NCBI GenBank assembly: GCA_900208305.1
Contig: OAPG01000003.1
Location: 682,001 to 746,000, forward strand
DNA length: 64,000 nt
Source of the DNA: Melanopsichium pennsylvanicum
Taxonomy: Eukaryota; Basidiomycota; Ustilaginomycetes; Ustilaginales
Reading direction: 5' to 3'
Part shown: one piece after another, positions 29,096 through 39,506 of the stretch
Position numbering within the stretch: the first letter of the stretch is position 1
Layout: each line of letters starts with the position of its first letter
Translations under genes and position numbers: made by a program
Notes under the pieces: model-generated
What the model saw: only the letters and a program-made list of their open reading frames with translations
Told to the model about the DNA's origin: nothing
The model's database searches: none

Positions 29096-30520
29096 ATGAC
29101 GTTCAAGGCTGCGCTCTTGCCATTCGCGCTCCAGCTCCTGGCCTCATCGGCGGCACTGGCCAGTCCAACTCCGGTTGCCAAGATGGAGCTGTGGAAGGCT
29201 GCTGTAGACTGCACCAACAGCACGGATGCCTCTACTCCCTCCTCAACCGCAAACGCCGTCGCTGTTGCAGCACAACAGACGCCGGGCTTCGTGAACAATG
29301 GCACCATCGGTAGCTACGCATGCCTTTATCAATCTCAGTCCGAAGACTCGCAGCTCATTTTCGGCGCTGGATCCACAGTTCCGGGTTCACAGTGCCCCGA
29401 TGCTTTGCCTGCCGTGTACCCAAACAATCGCATCGAGCTCCGCGCACCAGACGACTCCATTCGAGCCACCTTCCAGCCCTACGGCTCAGGTATCACCGAG
29501 CTCTGGGTCAAGGACCGCTGGGGTGGATGGCGAGATGTAGTCCTTGGCTTCGACAACACCACCAATTGGGCTACAGACCCGATCCATCCCAACTTTGGTC
29601 CCATCGTGGGCCGCTATGCCAATCGTATCAAGAACGGAACTTTCGCACTCAATGGCGAGACTTATCATATTCCTAAGAACGAGAACAATCTGGACTCGCT
29701 CCATGGTGGCAACATTGGCTATGATCGTAGTAGCTATACCATCTCCAGTCTGAGCTCAAATGAGCTTCTGCTGGAGCACATCGACCCTGATGGATTCCAA
29801 GGATTCCCCGGTCAGGTTAACACCTTTACTCGCTTCACGCTGGCTGAAAACGCAACGTGGCACATTGAACTCAACGCTACGGCAAGCAAAGAGACACCCA
29901 TCCTTCTCTCTTCCCATGTCTACTGGAATTTGGCAGCGTTCAATGAATCCGCTTCGATCCTTGACCATGTTCTCCACATGCCTTATGCAGACAAGTACGT
30001 CGAAACGGACACAATTCTGATACCCACCGGGCCCCTTCCCTCTGTTGACAACACGCCCTACGACTTCCAAACGCCGACAGCCTTCAACAAGAACTTCAAC
30101 GACACGCTCGGCGTCTGCGGCTACGAATGCAAAGGGTGGGATTCGTGCTTCATCATGTCCGACCCTCCGGGTTACGATATATCCAAGCCAGCGGTGGAAA
30201 TGTACAGTCCCAAGTCAGGCATCAAATTGAGCGTGGCGACCAACCAGCCAGCAGTGCAAGTGTACACCTGTCCCGGGGTGAACAACCCAGCCAAGGGAAG
30301 CATTCCCAGGAAGCAGGTACACGGAGGAAAGGTCGGAAATGACATTGGGGAGGTGGTGTACGATAACTACGAATGTGTGGTGCTCGAGATGGAGGATTAC
30401 ATTGATGGTATCAACCAGCCCGGATGGGGGAGAAACCAGATTTATGGTCCAGATAGGCCATACCTCTGGAAGTCTACATATACTTTCTCCCATGTTGACG
30501 AGCAGGGCAACCCCATGTGA
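29096..30520 (+). CDS. Secreted aldose 1-epimerase (mutarotase)
   Basis: Single exon, 474 residues from the ATG at 29096. Residues 1-23 are a signal peptide (MTFKAALLPFALQLLASSA and on), followed by about 75 residues unlike the enzyme family. The catalytic fold shows PIVGRYANRIKNG, NNLDSLHGGNIGYD with the active-site histidine, SSHVYWNLA with the second histidine, and CVVLEMEDY with a candidate general-base glutamate. Many N-glycosylation sites (for example NGT, NAT, NES) agree with passage through the secretory path. Mutarotases interconvert alpha and beta anomers of hexoses. Intracellular forms are about 340 residues; this one is extracellular and extended, so it may serve sugar uptake or wall sugars. 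A related family such as hexose-6-phosphate epimerase is unlikely given the His pair. Confidence 0.9.
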   Translation: MTFKAALLPFALQLLASSAALASPTPVAKMELWKAAVDCTNSTDASTPSSTANAVAVAAQQTPGFVNNGTIGSYACLYQSQSEDSQLIFGAGSTVPGSQCPDALPAVYPNNRIELRAPDDSIRATFQPYGSGITELWVKDRWGGWRDVVLGFDNTTNWATDPIHPNFGPIVGRYANRIKNGTFALNGETYHIPKNENNLDSLHGGNIGYDRSSYTISSLSSNELLLEHIDPDGFQGFPGQVNTFTRFTLAENATWHIELNATASKETPILLSSHVYWNLAAFNESASILDHVLHMPYADKYVETDTILIPTGPLPSVDNTPYDFQTPTAFNKNFNDTLGVCGYECKGWDSCFIMSDPPGYDISKPAVEMYSPKSGIKLSVATNQPAVQVYTCPGVNNPAKGSIPRKQVHGGKVGNDIGEVVYDNYECVVLEMEDYIDGINQPGWGRNQIYGPDRPYLWKSTYTFSHVDEQGNPM

Positions 30521-30769
30521 GATACCCTGCACTAAACAAGGTTGACCCGTTGCAATTCTAGTGATCATGGTCTGTGTCAAAGTACTGTTGTGCATAATTT
30601 TCTGTGAACTAACCAGCCTTTCTGGCAGAAAACTTGAGTTACTTCCTCGGGTTGTCACACGTTGAACGATCCAAAGTAAAATGGTGACCTGGGAAGTGGA
30701 GTTTGATAGTCTCACTTCGAATCTGATTGGCTTCCTGCTATTCCATTGTAAAATTTACTGTACCGTGCA

Positions 30770-31409
30770 TCAGAGCTTTCCCTTGTCCGCGGCAAGTTGT
30801 CGACCAGAAACGAGAATGCACGGCCCACCGTAGATGACCCTATCCTGAATCGAATCCGGTTGTGACTTGACCCAGCTGACGAGATCGGCGTTTTCAGCTC
30901 CCGGCTGTGTCGCAACCCAAATCCAGACATCGAAGTCAGTATTGCAATTTGCACTTTATACCTTACTCGTAACATATCAATTTGGATGATTGCAAAGAGG
31001 ACTCACCTGAAGCCAGAATGAGGAGACGCCCTGATCCTGAAGTCCCATTTGCAATACACTCAAGCTGATCTTTGGTGGGGTGACGACCGAGATGGCTACG
31101 TTCTCAGCTGTGGTGCCCGCATTGTTGAGGAATTGTGCAACATCGGCTTTGGTTGCGACGTTCTCGATCTCGGATTCCTTGGAGTGAATCGGAGTTACGT
31201 CAAGATTGTGCGCTTGGTACCATTTCAATACCTGTTGCGGTGGCGTAAAAGTTGAGCAAGATAGCACTTCTAAAACAAATGATGGATTTGGCGGTTAAGG
31301 TACTGACCTTGTTACCAAACTTGGAAGGATCCTTACTAGCGCCGACAACAGCGAACTTGCTAGCTTTGAAGAAGCTGTTCAGTGCAGCGTCTATGTGCGC
31401 GTTTGCCAT
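30770..31409 (-). CDS. CoA-binding (Rossmann) domain protein, YccU type, three exons
   Basis: Minus-strand exons 31409-31308, 31231-31007 and 30904-30770, introns 76 and 102 bases, all phase 0; product 153 residues. The sequence FAVVGASKDPSKFGNKVLKW, joined over the first intron, is the glycine-rich loop of the CoA-binding domain. VTPIHSKESEIENV and SLSVLQMGLQDQGVSSFWLQ match the middle strands, and PGAENADLVSWV follows the second junction; in this family the FWLQPGAE motif is diagnostic. Such small proteins are found in bacteria and fungi; their role is unknown beyond likely nucleotide or acyl-CoA binding. The gene is divergent from the FAH-family gene at 31787, with 377 bases between. Confidence 0.85.
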
Positions 31410-31786
31410 TGTTGTAATTGGCTTATCCGAGGTGAGGAATGGTGGTGTGGAACAACTTTGAACAAGTGATGGTCAAAGCGGAGAGAAATGTGGGGGAATC
31501 GGCAATATATTTCGAATCAGATCATCCAACGGAATCAGGTTCCCGATCGTGGCGACGCACGGACGGAAGAATTTGACGGCGTCTTTTTGAGTGGAAAGTA
31601 AATTTACGGTATTGTGGGACAACGGTGGAATTGTCGGCTTTGTACTTGGAAGCAACAAGTAAAGAAGATGGAGCAGAGTCACAAAGTGGTAATCCTCCCC
31701 CTTGATCATCAGGACGGAAGTGCCACGTCGAAGCTCTCTTTGTAAACTGTACCATCATCGATCCAGCTCGCTGACAAGAATTCAAG
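31410..31786. promoter_or_regulatory. Divergent promoter region
   Basis: 377 bases between the starts of the CoA-binding protein and the FAH-family gene; a compact shared promoter. No specific element identified. Confidence 0.4.
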
Positions 31787-32615
31787 ATGGCTTCATTCCT
31801 TACTCGTGGAAAGAAGATTGTTGCGTAAGTTTGACTCTTTGCACGCTGGATCCTATTCCTTGACGATCTGCGGGATACCGGTGGTACTTACGACCAAGCT
31901 CCTCACACTTTCTTGTCATGATCCGACATGCACGCCCATATACCTTGTCCTTCATGACGCTTGACTCTATAGGATCGGACGCAACTACGCTGCTCATGCG
32001 AAGGAACTCAACAATGCAGTTCCAACTGAACCCTTTTTCTTCCTCAAACCCACCACGTCGTACATCTCCAACAACGGCACCGTCGAGATCCCCAAAGGCA
32101 TTGTTGCACACTATGAAGTGGAACTCGGTGTGGTTATTGGCTCACAAAGTGTTCGCGCTGTCTCTGCAGCGGATGCCATGAATCACGTCGCCGGTTACAC
32201 ACTCTCCATCGACATGACCGCACGCAATCTCCAAGAAAAGGTCAAATCAAAAGGTCTCCCTTGGTCCACTGCAAAAGGTTTTGATACTTTCACCCCCACT
32301 TCGGGCTTCATTGACAAATCTCGTGTTCGCGATCCAAGCAAACTCAAACTTTGGCTCAAGGTCAACGATCAAATCCAGCAGAACGGCACGACGGGGGACA
32401 TGATCTTTGACATTCCACAACTCATCGAACACGTATCGAGCATCATGACGCTGGAACAAGGTGACTTGCTGCTAACAGGTACACCGCAAGGTGTAGGTGA
32501 GGTAAAGGATGGCGACACCATGTTCTGTGGATTGGAGGATCAGAATGGCAACCTTTTGGAGCAGCTCAAGATCAGTGTTGCTAATCGAGTTGGCGGGTAC
32601 GAGTTCAAGCCCTAG
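31787..32615 (+). CDS. Fumarylacetoacetate hydrolase family protein (FAHD1-like acylpyruvase), two exons
   Basis: Exons 31787-31824 and 31973-32615 with a 148-base intron; 226 residues. The junction restores KKIVAIGRNYAAHAKEL, the FAHD1 start. Then come EPFFFLKPTTSYI, the metal ligands in HYEVELGVVIG and SIDMTARNLQ, KGFDTFTPTSGFI, and the signature LLTGTPQGVGEVKDGD. FAHD1 proteins hydrolyse acylpyruvates and decarboxylate oxaloacetate in mitochondria of animals. Yeast and plant relatives are alike in size. The short first exon encodes a basic MASFLTRGKK, which could be a weak mitochondrial signal. Fumarylacetoacetase itself is about twice as long, so that identity is excluded. Confidence 0.92.
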
Positions 32616-32761
32616 ATCGCTTGTCTCTCGTCACACGAATCTTCATACACATACAAACAAGACTGCTGACCGCTTGTTCAATGAAAATACTAAAGCGTTC
32701 ATATTCCTTTTACTCTCTGTGTCTGCCACCTTGCAGGTGGAGAGTTGGTGATCGAGGAGAA

Positions 32762-33725
32762 TCATTTGTTCTTCTTCTTCTTGTCCGCATCGATGAAGAC
32801 AGCCCTTTTGAGAGCCCTCTTGTGCGAGTTGAGCGAGAAGAAAGCAATCCACGATGGAACACCCAGGGCTGCAGTGGTCAAGGCCCAACGGATGGCGACC
32901 AAACGGCTGGCACCCTTCCAATAGCACATGAGAGCCATGAGGGCACCTTCGACCATGTGAGCGCGAACGATGCTCTTGACAAAGGCATCCATCTTGGCGG
33001 GCCCGCCAAAGGTGTTGTTACGAAGATTGTTCCACTGTGCAAGCCTGCCTTCAGGAACGAGAGACTGGACCAGGCCATGAGAGGCGAGAGCGTCGGAACG
33101 AAGGGCCAGATAGGCGACTGTGCCAAGGACAAGGGCATTGAGTGCGAGCTTAGGAGCTTTGTAGATGATGTCAGGCTGTTGACAGCGGATGAAAGAGAGC
33201 AAGGAAGCGATATTAGCCTATGCGGTTACTCGTCCGTGCGAACAACTTATAACGGGGATATGGCAGAAACTTTACCTTGCGAGAGGTGACGACCTTTTCC
33301 GAAAGCGCAGAGAGGTCCACAAGGCGCTGTCGCACCTCAGAGTAGCCGGAAAGGTGGGGATAGAAGGGGACGCTGACCGTCTTGGATCCGGGCATTCCCT
33401 TTCCAGGGGTAGCACCCTTCTGATTGTTGTAGACGATCTCGAGATGTCTCTTGTCGATGGCGATCATGAGCACCTGGTTGGGTTTGAGTGGCTGCAAGAG
33501 GTCTCCATAATGGGTAGCAAGGTATGCCAAGGAGTCCTTCAATTGCAAACCATCCAGAGCGAAGGCGAAAACACGAGGATGGACTTAGTGAGTCAGTGAC
33601 AGGTCCACCTATCCCTTGTCTGGGCTATCGTACCAGTTGTTGGAGCTTACCTTGTGGTCATTGTTCATATGAGAGATGATACCCTCTGCCTTAGCAGCAA
33701 CATCGTCTGATACAAATTCGGCCAT
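32762..33725 (-). CDS. DUF2470 domain protein with C-terminal membrane region, three exons
   Basis: Minus-strand exons 33725-33651, 33536-33276 and 33175-32762, introns of 114 and 100 bases, phase 0; 249 residues. The first junction joins ISHMNNDHK to DSLAYLATHYGDLL, giving the DUF2470 start, and the domain runs to about residue 112. This domain is found at the end of HugZ-type haem-binding proteins and alone in fungi. The last exon encodes LALNALVLGTVAYLAL, then a helix near MVEGALMALMCYW and ALTTAALGVPSWIAFFSL, so the protein is membrane bound, and ends in a lysine-rich tail (KKKKNK) that may act as an ER-retrieval-like signal. The acceptor at 33537 is not pyrimidine-rich but gives the only family-consistent join. 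The biochemical function is unknown. Confidence 0.82.
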
Positions 33726-34181
33726 CTTTGCGACAAATGAGATAGTATCCAAATGATGGACGGAAGGAAAGGAAACTAGAACGATGTGGAAAGCTCAAAG
33801 CGACTAGGTACTACCATTTCTGTGGAAACTTAGAGTAGGTACACTCAACACCACATTTGTATCCTCTCCAAGAAAAGCTCAATGCGGGGTGAGCTCGGCT
33901 GCACGTAGCACAAAGCAACGTTAAGCGGCTGCTGCGTTTTCACGGCTAACTTTGGTGCCGAATTTCCGAATCGAAATGGGCTCCACTTCAATATTGCCTC
34001 GGCTTAACATCGTTTTATCGCGCGCGGTCCTCCTCCACTTACCGAGGCCTTGAGCAGCAGCGCTGGACCCTTACCCTCAAAAAGGGTCTTCCTGTCACAC
34101 CACTACCATGAAGACACCGAGATCATAGAGTACTGTACAAAGTGGGTGGTGGTGCTAAGGCTGTACGCATTCAAGAGCACC
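33726..34181. promoter_or_regulatory. Divergent promoter region
   Basis: About 460 bases between outward-facing genes. The frame of the downstream GH85 gene stays open back to a TTG at 34050, but there is no ATG before 34182. No other feature. Confidence 0.35.
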
Positions 34182-36821
34182 ATGCCAGCAGCTTCTCAAC
34201 TCCAGCCTCGCGATGGAGTAGTCGACTGGCCTCTCCAACCATCCGCGGTGCTCGAAAGCCAGTCCGAACTTCAAACTCCGTCATCCACCCTACGCCAACA
34301 TTTAGATGCTGACGCGCTGCCACGGCCTGATTACTTTGACTCGGTCGACGAACTTCATCTCTGGTATCAGATGCAATATGGCGATACGCTTCGGGACAAT
34401 TTAGAGCTTTGCAGCAAGCACGTCGAGCCATCCAAGGCTGCGTCCGCTGCTTCGAATGATCATCATAGGCCAAGACCTAAGTTGGCAGTATGTCACGACT
34501 TCAAAGGTGGCTATAGCGATAATCCGCATCAACGTGGCTACACTCTGGAGCATTTTCACCTGATCGATACTTTGATCTATTTCTCACACAAGCGCGTCAG
34601 CATTCCTCCTGTTAGTTGGCTCTCTTCTGCCTCTCGGACCGGCACCAAAGTGCTGGGCACTTTGATCTTTGAATGGGAAGAGAGTATTCCCGACATATCC
34701 AAGCTGCTCCGTGGACCCGAGCGTAAAACCATGCCACTACGAGGTGAGCCGTGCTTCTCTCCACAATACGCTATCGAACTCATCGAACTTGCCCTTGCCC
34801 GGGGATTCTCTGGCTTCCTCGTCAACATCGAAGTCAACCTAGATCTAGGATTCAGCTGTTCAGGCGAGCCATGGCCTGCCTGGGTCGGACAGCAAGCCAG
34901 AATAGGCGAAATGCGCCGGAACGCAGAACGTCTTCGAGGCTGGCTCCACTTTCTGCGAGAGGAAGGTGCACGACGATTCATCGAGGCTGGCAAACCGGTA
35001 GACGAGTGGGAAGTGATGTGGTACGACTCAGTCGTTTACCCATACGGTCAGCTGGCTTGGCAAGACGCTCTGAACCAATACAACGTGGACTATTTCCGAT
35101 CAGCTCACACTTTTTTCACCAACTATACCTGGGCTAGACCGCCTCAGCCTCTGCCACCAGGTCAGCTCATCGATCCCAAGGATGAAAGCCATCAGACTCA
35201 GCAGCTGCGAGGATTTGGTCTGACAGGTTCAAGCGATGGTGGTTTTCATTCGCATCTGCTAATGTCCGGTGCCATGGCTGATAGTGTGGATCGCCTCCGC
35301 ACCGATGTCTATGTAGGGATCGATGTGTTCGGCCGCAATTGTTGGGGAGGTCTGAAAGCGTGGAAGTCACTCGACATGATCGGTCCACATCGAAGCCAGA
35401 AGGACAATGAGAAGCTAGGACTGAGCGTAGCGCTGTTTGCTCCAGGCTGGACTTGGGAAGAGGAGAATGCTGGCCTAACGCTCGAACCCGAAAGGAAAGC
35501 GCAGAAGAGGAGCTGGTCCGATTGGTGGCACGTCGATGAGGCTTTTTGGATCGGTGCTCCGTGCTTCCTGACTTCTACCTCTTATAGGATCACAGTGGCA
35601 CGAGACAATATCAAGCCTCTACAAAGCTATTTTGGCCACTCGTATCTCGAGACCGCACGCTTACTTCGTCGCGCCAGTCCGCTTGGCTTTTACACAAACT
35701 TCAACATTGGTTCAGGCACCAAGTGGTTTGATCGCGGAGAGCTAGTGTACGACTGGTCAGAGAGAACAAATCACAGGGAAAGAGAAGAGGCAGGGTTTAC
35801 CGATATGGCCGTTTCCATGCCGAAAGCTGATCTTCTCTACGCTAAGTGGCACAATCAACGACTACATTCCGATGCTCAAGAAACGAGCGAAAGGAGTGGC
35901 TATTTGCCTCGAAGCTGGAGTACAGTCGTGACAGAGCTCGACGACAAAGAAAACATCGTGCAGACGCCATGGCACGTGCTTTCCTGTACCTTTGATCAAG
36001 AGCGGGTATGGGCTGGAAGCTCTTCTTTCGTCGTGTCACTGCTTCTCGACAGTACTTCTACGTGTTCAAATGAGGTGATGGTAGAGCTTTGCTCAGCGGT
36101 CATCACGGATTCGCAAGGAGGTGAACTGTCACCAACGGATTGGACCTTCACGATTGTGTATGATGCTACCGGTATGGAAGAGCTGGAGATCCTGCCAAGG
36201 GTCGGATTCACGGCAGAGATGAAGCCTGAGACCGCGCAGCTAAATACTGAATATGATTATCTTGGGCATGGGTGGAAAGCAGCCTCCTGCCGACTCAGAT
36301 TTTCGTATCTACCATCCAAGGAGGCACTGATTCTAGGCTTCGAAGCGAGGAATAAGATGAAGCGTCAAATCCAGCTTCGGATTGGAGCGCTGCAGCTTTT
36401 GCCCGTGACCGCTCCGGCAACATCATGTCACTCGTCCAGATTGGAAGTGATGCAAGCCGCGGATAGCTATGACGCCTCAATGTCGGACACCAAGATCAGA
36501 TGGTTGCGAGCATCGGTTCTCTCGTGGACTGCACCAAATCAAGCTTCAGCCACAATGTACTACAATGTCTGGGTTCAAGCCATTGACAGTCCTGACACCC
36601 GAATCTGGCTCGGTACTTCTACGCGTGAAGCAAGCTCTACGGAATTCTGCCTTCCTTTCGATCTTGCCCTACCACCACACCTTTCTGACGCTAATCAGGA
36701 AGGATTTGAATTCGTCATCACTTCTCTAGATATCATCTTGCCTGTCGAGGTGGCGAAAGGTCCAGCAACCATCGTCTACACTGATACACCGCTTTTCATA
36801 TACGCGCACGCATTGCAATGA
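34182..36821 (+). CDS. Cytosolic endo-beta-N-acetylglucosaminidase (GH85, ENGase)
   Basis: Single exon of 879 residues from the ATG at 34182. There is no signal peptide, as in cytosolic ENGases. The GH85 barrel begins RPKLAVCHDFKGGYSDNPHQ and passes LIDTLIYFSHKRVSIPPVSW and KVLGTLIFEW. The catalytic Asn-x-Glu is in GFSGFLVNIEVNL (Asn215, Glu217). WEVMWYDSVVYPYG, FFTNYTW and DVYVGIDVFGRNCWGG complete the barrel, and beta-sandwich domains fill the C-terminal half. ENGase cleaves the chitobiose core of high-mannose N-glycans and acts on free glycans or misfolded glycoproteins released into the cytosol. With GH92 and MPDU1 genes within 16 kb there is a glycan theme, though clustering may be chance. 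Confidence 0.93.
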   Translation: MPAASQLQPRDGVVDWPLQPSAVLESQSELQTPSSTLRQHLDADALPRPDYFDSVDELHLWYQMQYGDTLRDNLELCSKHVEPSKAASAASNDHHRPRPKLAVCHDFKGGYSDNPHQRGYTLEHFHLIDTLIYFSHKRVSIPPVSWLSSASRTGTKVLGTLIFEWEESIPDISKLLRGPERKTMPLRGEPCFSPQYAIELIELALARGFSGFLVNIEVNLDLGFSCSGEPWPAWVGQQARIGEMRRNAERLRGWLHFLREEGARRFIEAGKPVDEWEVMWYDSVVYPYGQLAWQDALNQYNVDYFRSAHTFFTNYTWARPPQPLPPGQLIDPKDESHQTQQLRGFGLTGSSDGGFHSHLLMSGAMADSVDRLRTDVYVGIDVFGRNCWGGLKAWKSLDMIGPHRSQKDNEKLGLSVALFAPGWTWEEENAGLTLEPERKAQKRSWSDWWHVDEAFWIGAPCFLTSTSYRITVARDNIKPLQSYFGHSYLETARLLRRASPLGFYTNFNIGSGTKWFDRGELVYDWSERTNHREREEAGFTDMAVSMPKADLLYAKWHNQRLHSDAQETSERSGYLPRSWSTVVTELDDKENIVQTPWHVLSCTFDQERVWAGSSSFVVSLLLDSTSTCSNEVMVELCSAVITDSQGGELSPTDWTFTIVYDATGMEELEILPRVGFTAEMKPETAQLNTEYDYLGHGWKAASCRLRFSYLPSKEALILGFEARNKMKRQIQLRIGALQLLPVTAPATSCHSSRLEVMQAADSYDASMSDTKIRWLRASVLSWTAPNQASATMYYNVWVQAIDSPDTRIWLGTSTREASSTEFCLPFDLALPPHLSDANQEGFEFVITSLDIILPVEVAKGPATIVYTDTPLFIYAHALQ

Positions 36822-36880
36822 CATGGAATCACAATTTGAAACTTTTGAATGTATCACAATGTAATCATCTTGCTTTACTT

Positions 36881-37778
36881 TTAAGCAGAGATCTGGTTCT
36901 GCAACTTAGGCACCACCCATACACCGTGAACTTTGGGTGGAGCTCTCTCTTCCTGTCGATTTGCCTGATCTTCTTGTTTCATCCATTCCAGCTGTTCGTC
37001 TCGCACTTCCTCGCCCATGGTGGGAGAGTTGTAGTATTTAGCCAGGGACTCGATGGTTTCAAAGGGGAGGTCGTATTCAACAGCGAGTCGTTCGAGATCT
37101 TTACGTGACTCGCAGTGCTTACGGTCGTCTAACAGCAGGGTGATGGTGGTTGCTGAGATCCTTGGTTGAGCTGAAGATTTCTTGGCAGGAGATATGGTAG
37201 AAGATGAGGACGAGAGGGAGGAGAGGGCTTCGGCGTTGTTCAGGTTGTCAAGATTGGCTCTTTCGCGCGCCTCGAGGATTCGAAGCATTTGATCGGTCTA
37301 TGCCAGCAGCAGCAAAGTTCAACACACGAAAAGCAAAGTACGATGTAAAGGTGAGATGAGCGACAAGTACTGCATGGAAAATATGAAAGCGAGAGAAAAG
37401 GAAATAAAAGCTTACAGGTTGGTAATTGGTTGCGTTCTTAGGTACCTTGACCTGACCCAACCGAGACAGATTTTGTAAGAACTGTGGATCATATGCATCG
37501 CGCATGATGTCGGCATTCTTTGTTTCGCTCGCTTGTTGCTGCTGTCTTTGCGTCTCTTGCTCTCTGCGATTGGAAGCTGAAGGAGCAAATTGAGCGCCTT
37601 GCTTGGCCGTCTGAGCGCCATACTCTGTTGGTGGCACACGAGCTTTCCCAGAGGCGGAAGGTGCAGGGGTAGGGTTGGGATTGGATGAGGGCTTGACAGC
37701 GTAGGGCACTGCTCGTGCTACAGAGGACGCAACCTCTGAGCCGAGCTTACGAGCTGGCTTTGACGACGATGAGCCCAT
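36881..37778 (-). CDS. Probable N-myristoylated protein, possibly NDUFAF4-like, two exons
   Basis: Minus-strand exons 37778-37416 and 37297-36881, 118-base intron, phase 0; 259 residues. It starts MGSSSSKPARKL, a good N-myristoylation signal. A proline/glutamine-rich linker is followed by DPQFLQNLSRLGQVKVPKN. The C-terminal part has ISATTITLLLDDRKHCES and then LAVEYDLPFETIESLAKYYN, which recalls the complex I assembly factor NDUFAF4, where a similar helix pair ends with a short conserved block. If correct, it would help assemble mitochondrial NADH dehydrogenase. The resemblance is remembered, not computed, and could be general. The tail WVVPKL is a late conserved-looking element. Gene structure is well supported. 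Confidence 0.6.
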
Positions 37779-38074
37779 TGTGATCAGTGTGTCGAAAATC
37801 AAAATAGATGATGGGGAAGCGGAAGACAAAGGTATGGAACTGATGGTAAACCGATATTACCAAGGTGGAGGAAAATAGGCGTTACAAAATGCGGAAGTCG
37901 GATTTCAAGACTTGCTTTCAACGCCTTTTTGATCTTGACACTCTTCATGTGGACCCTGCGTCAGATTTTCTTTCTCTCTCCTTCTCTCTCCCTCTTTCTC
38001 TTCTCTTGCTGTCGCGCCCCTTGTTATGACTACACTGCTACTCACCCGTTCGCTCTGGATGAATATTCGGCCTC

Positions 38075-39287
38075 ATGTCTCAAATCAACAGCGCTCCTTT
38101 CGATGAACTCGCTGCCGAGAATGGGCAAGTAGCTAAACTTAAACTTATCGACAGCGATGTGCTTGATGGCTTCAAGCTCACTCAAATCCTAGATCAAGAT
38201 CCGAAAATCAAGTCGGCCAATCTCCTCGGCGAGTTCATAACAGTCGCTTCGGATGGCACTCGATCTGCTGAGCAAGCCATTCTTCTTGTCGAACGTACTC
38301 ACTTCACCGACAAGTTTTATCAGGCTCTCGGCGATCCAACCAATCATCCCATCCGCTTCGTCGACACAGGCAAAGAGATACCCGAGGATTTTAAACTTAC
38401 CGATGATTACCTTCGAGAGTCATTACTTCGGGACAGGAACATTGTGTTCGACGCGTTGACCGATCTGGGACAAAATGACATCTACACTTGGCTCATGGCG
38501 TGGTCACACCGTCCTGAATTTGCACCAGTAACGCAAACCGATGCGGATATCAAGCTCACTTTGATCCGTCCAGCAACCCAAACGCATATTGACAAGTACT
38601 CGGCTCAGCGTAAACTGATGGTGTACGAGACACCAGAGATGTACCGAGACAAAGTGCTGCCATGGATCCGATCTTTTCCGCCATCTCGCATACAGTGGGT
38701 GTACAACATTTTGGAACACAAGAAGGAGTCGGAGAGTATCCTCTTCGAGCGTCCGGATGGAAAGAACGGATTTATCATGGTGCCAGACTTGAAGTGGGAT
38801 CAAAAGACACCGAGTAGCCTGTATATCCAAGCTATCGTGCACAACAGAGAGTTGAGAAGTATGAGGGATCTGACCAAGGACGATGTGGGAATGTTGGAGA
38901 AGGTCAAGACGGAAGCGAGTAGGGTTGCATTTGAAAGGTATGGGCTGACAGGACGAAACGGTGGAACAGAGGGGAACGTCAGATGCTTTTTGCATTACCA
39001 ACCTAGTTACTAGTAAGTCTGCTTCTGGCCACAGAACGATATACGAAAGATGGTGTTCTAACTTTGTCTTTGTCTGGGTATCAAACAGTCACCTACACAT
39101 ACACATCCTCGCGGCAAGTTTCACATCACATCCCGGCGCAGTGGTTGGTCAAGCGCACTTACTGGACGATGTGATCGACTTGCTCAAGCTCGGCGTAGAT
39201 ATGAAGCAGCGCACGCTTGGCTACTCGCTTGGGACCAACAGCAAGCTCTGGTCTGTTTTGTATCCATCCACAAGTTCAGACACCTAG
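38075..39287 (+). CDS. Scavenger mRNA-decapping enzyme DcpS, two exons
   Basis: Exons 38075-39012 and 39089-39287, 76-base intron; 378 residues. The junction gives YYHLHIHILAASF, the histidine triad of the HIT family (His314, 316, 318). Upstream are the swapped N-terminal domain and the cap-binding segment with IQWVYNILEHKKESESILFE and GFIMVPDLKWDQK, both typical of DcpS. The C terminus QRTLGYSLGTNSKLW is also conserved. DcpS hydrolyses the cap left after 3'-5' mRNA decay, releasing m7GMP. Length is normal (human 337). It lies 4.3 kb from the LSm-FDF decapping-related gene. Confidence 0.95.
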
Positions 39288-39506
39288 CTGTTGTCAATCA
39301 TATACCATTCAGTTTACATGATTATGCTCCGTCCTCGCTCGAACTCTGTCGAAGAGGATCTGGATAACAGAGAGTATTTCATTCAGATGCAGTAGGTATG
39401 AAAGCATGATAAATTCTTGGCTGCAAGAAAAGAGAGAAAGGAGAATTAAAATTTCATTTACTGTATATGTGCCGAGCTTGCGGTTTGAGGAAATTCTTAG
39501 CCTCTG

